This document shows, one piece after another, positions 63,501-64,000 of a stretch of DNA of 64,000 bases. A program made the translations under genes and the position numbers. The notes under the pieces are model-generated. The model did no database searches and was not told where the DNA came from. It saw nothing but the letters and a program-made list of their open reading frames with translations. How positions within the stretch are numbered: the stretch's first letter is position 1; each line of letters starts with the position of its first letter. The stretch spans positions 564,417 through 628,416 of the forward strand of contig JADKDR010000002.1 of NCBI GenBank assembly GCA_016714535.1, written 5' to 3'. The DNA comes from Bacteroidota bacterium. Its GTDB lineage: Bacteria > Bacteroidota > Bacteroidia > AKYH767-A > OLB10.

Positions 63501-64000
63501 ATGTTAGCAGCCATACCGTAACCGATACATTAATTACCGGCATATGCACAAGCATTAGCTACAATACAAATGTGTATTGCAACAATGTGGATAGTACGGG
63601 CTTTGGTTTTTTCTTTGGTGGCATTTGTCTGGGTACCAAATTTAAAGGCAATGCAATGTGGCATCACTTTAATGCACTGCGATTAAATAGTGTAGCCGTA
63701 ATAGATACACAAGCACATGCAGGTAATACTTGGAATGAAAAAAATATAGTAATGAATGGTAATTGGGATGCGGTGAATTTTAATGCGACAATTCATTATC
63801 GATTTGCAGAAATCACTGTTTTCAGTAAATCAAAATTCGCCCGGAATATATTTACCGCAAACTCCTATTGTGAATCCAAATAATGTGGGTTGGTTTGATA
63901 TTACTCCGACAGGGACAGAATTTACTTGTGCGCAAACATCCGTATGCCAAATATTGGATGAAGATATTCCTACTTCAGATGAATTGCGTTTAGCAATTAT
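57593..64000 (+). pseudogene. Giant secreted T9SS-type protein gene in decay (DUF11 and beta-helix), 3' end outside
   Basis: It starts with a basic, then hydrophobic segment (LVCFFAFILFSNLQAQ). The frame runs to an in-frame TAA at 58274 (GSGTFTS-stop-TMGSSASITIG) and on to a TAG at 62503. It is beta-rich and Asn/Asp/Thr/Ser-laden, with a DUF11-like module at about 61950-62280 (ITKMASTANINAYDTITYTITV). From 62503 the coding jumps through at least four frames: 62507-62858, then 62856-62924 (NIGIAAYRSDLVCKN), 62967-63314, 63310-63883, and 63860-64000 (QTPIVNPNNVGWFDITPTG). The later part resembles the beta-helix of the 39190 protein; near 62500 the text CDSM-stop-GFYLL parallels CDANMWQGFEF there. 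Many stops argue for true decay of a paralogue, though A-run shifts also occur. Confidence 0.8.

Noticed and set aside
1..64000. CRISPR array, rRNA operon, phage or insertion-sequence transposase
   Set aside because: No regularly spaced repeats, rRNA-like stretches, integrase, portal, terminase or DDE transposase motifs were found. Only short palindromic repeats are present.

Overview
The window is AT-rich chromosomal DNA from a member of the Bacteroidota, probably of the Chitinophagales/Saprospirales type. Three things point there. About ten genes carry a C-terminal type IX secretion (T9SS) sorting tail of the form YPNP...GxYxVxxxxx. Promoters have the phylum-specific -7 element TAnnTTTG (before the tRNA, metK, uvrA, thyA and others). 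Shine-Dalgarno sequences are weak. Housekeeping genes match this assignment: sucC, sucB, scpB, metK, glmS, uvrA, rsgA, purN and a cysteine desulfurase.

Layout. 0-13 kb: the end of sucC, an agmatinase-like enzyme, the ruin of a TPR sensor gene next to its response regulator, secreted T9SS proteins, sucB, tRNA-Cys, a DUF3108 protein, scpB and small exported proteins. 13.6-20.6 kb: a compact seven-gene minus-strand cluster that is the most unusual locus here. It has two coiled-coil proteins (one with two membrane segments), a solute-binding protein with an N-terminal membrane anchor and a C-terminal OmpA domain, an ABC permease and ATPase, a helical protein, and a CbbX/SpoVK-like AAA+ ATPase. 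20.7-24.3 kb: T9SS proteins and gene remnants with REP-like palindromes. 24.4-28.8 kb: an ABC importer fused by 4-bp overlaps to mazG and folA, with thyA upstream. 29-36.9 kb: metK, an island of three palindromic repeats, a frameshifted SLOG/deoxyribosyltransferase-like gene, uvrA and glmS. 37-39 kb: a heme- and copper-binding lipoprotein with a thioredoxin-like partner. 39.2-49 kb: a 1612-residue secreted protein, a DUF2130 protein and further T9SS proteins. 49-57.3 kb: a glycosyltransferase, rsgA, purN, cysteine desulfurase, an outer-membrane barrel, a WecA/MraY-type transferase, an M23 peptidase and a MerR regulator. 57.6-64 kb: a giant secreted-protein gene broken by stops and frameshifts and running out of the window.

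A pattern across the window is the number of reading frames broken by one base in an A or T run, including in the normally indispensable glmS. Either the assembly carries homopolymer errors or many genes are decaying. This affects several pseudogene calls, so each one below gives the exact run.
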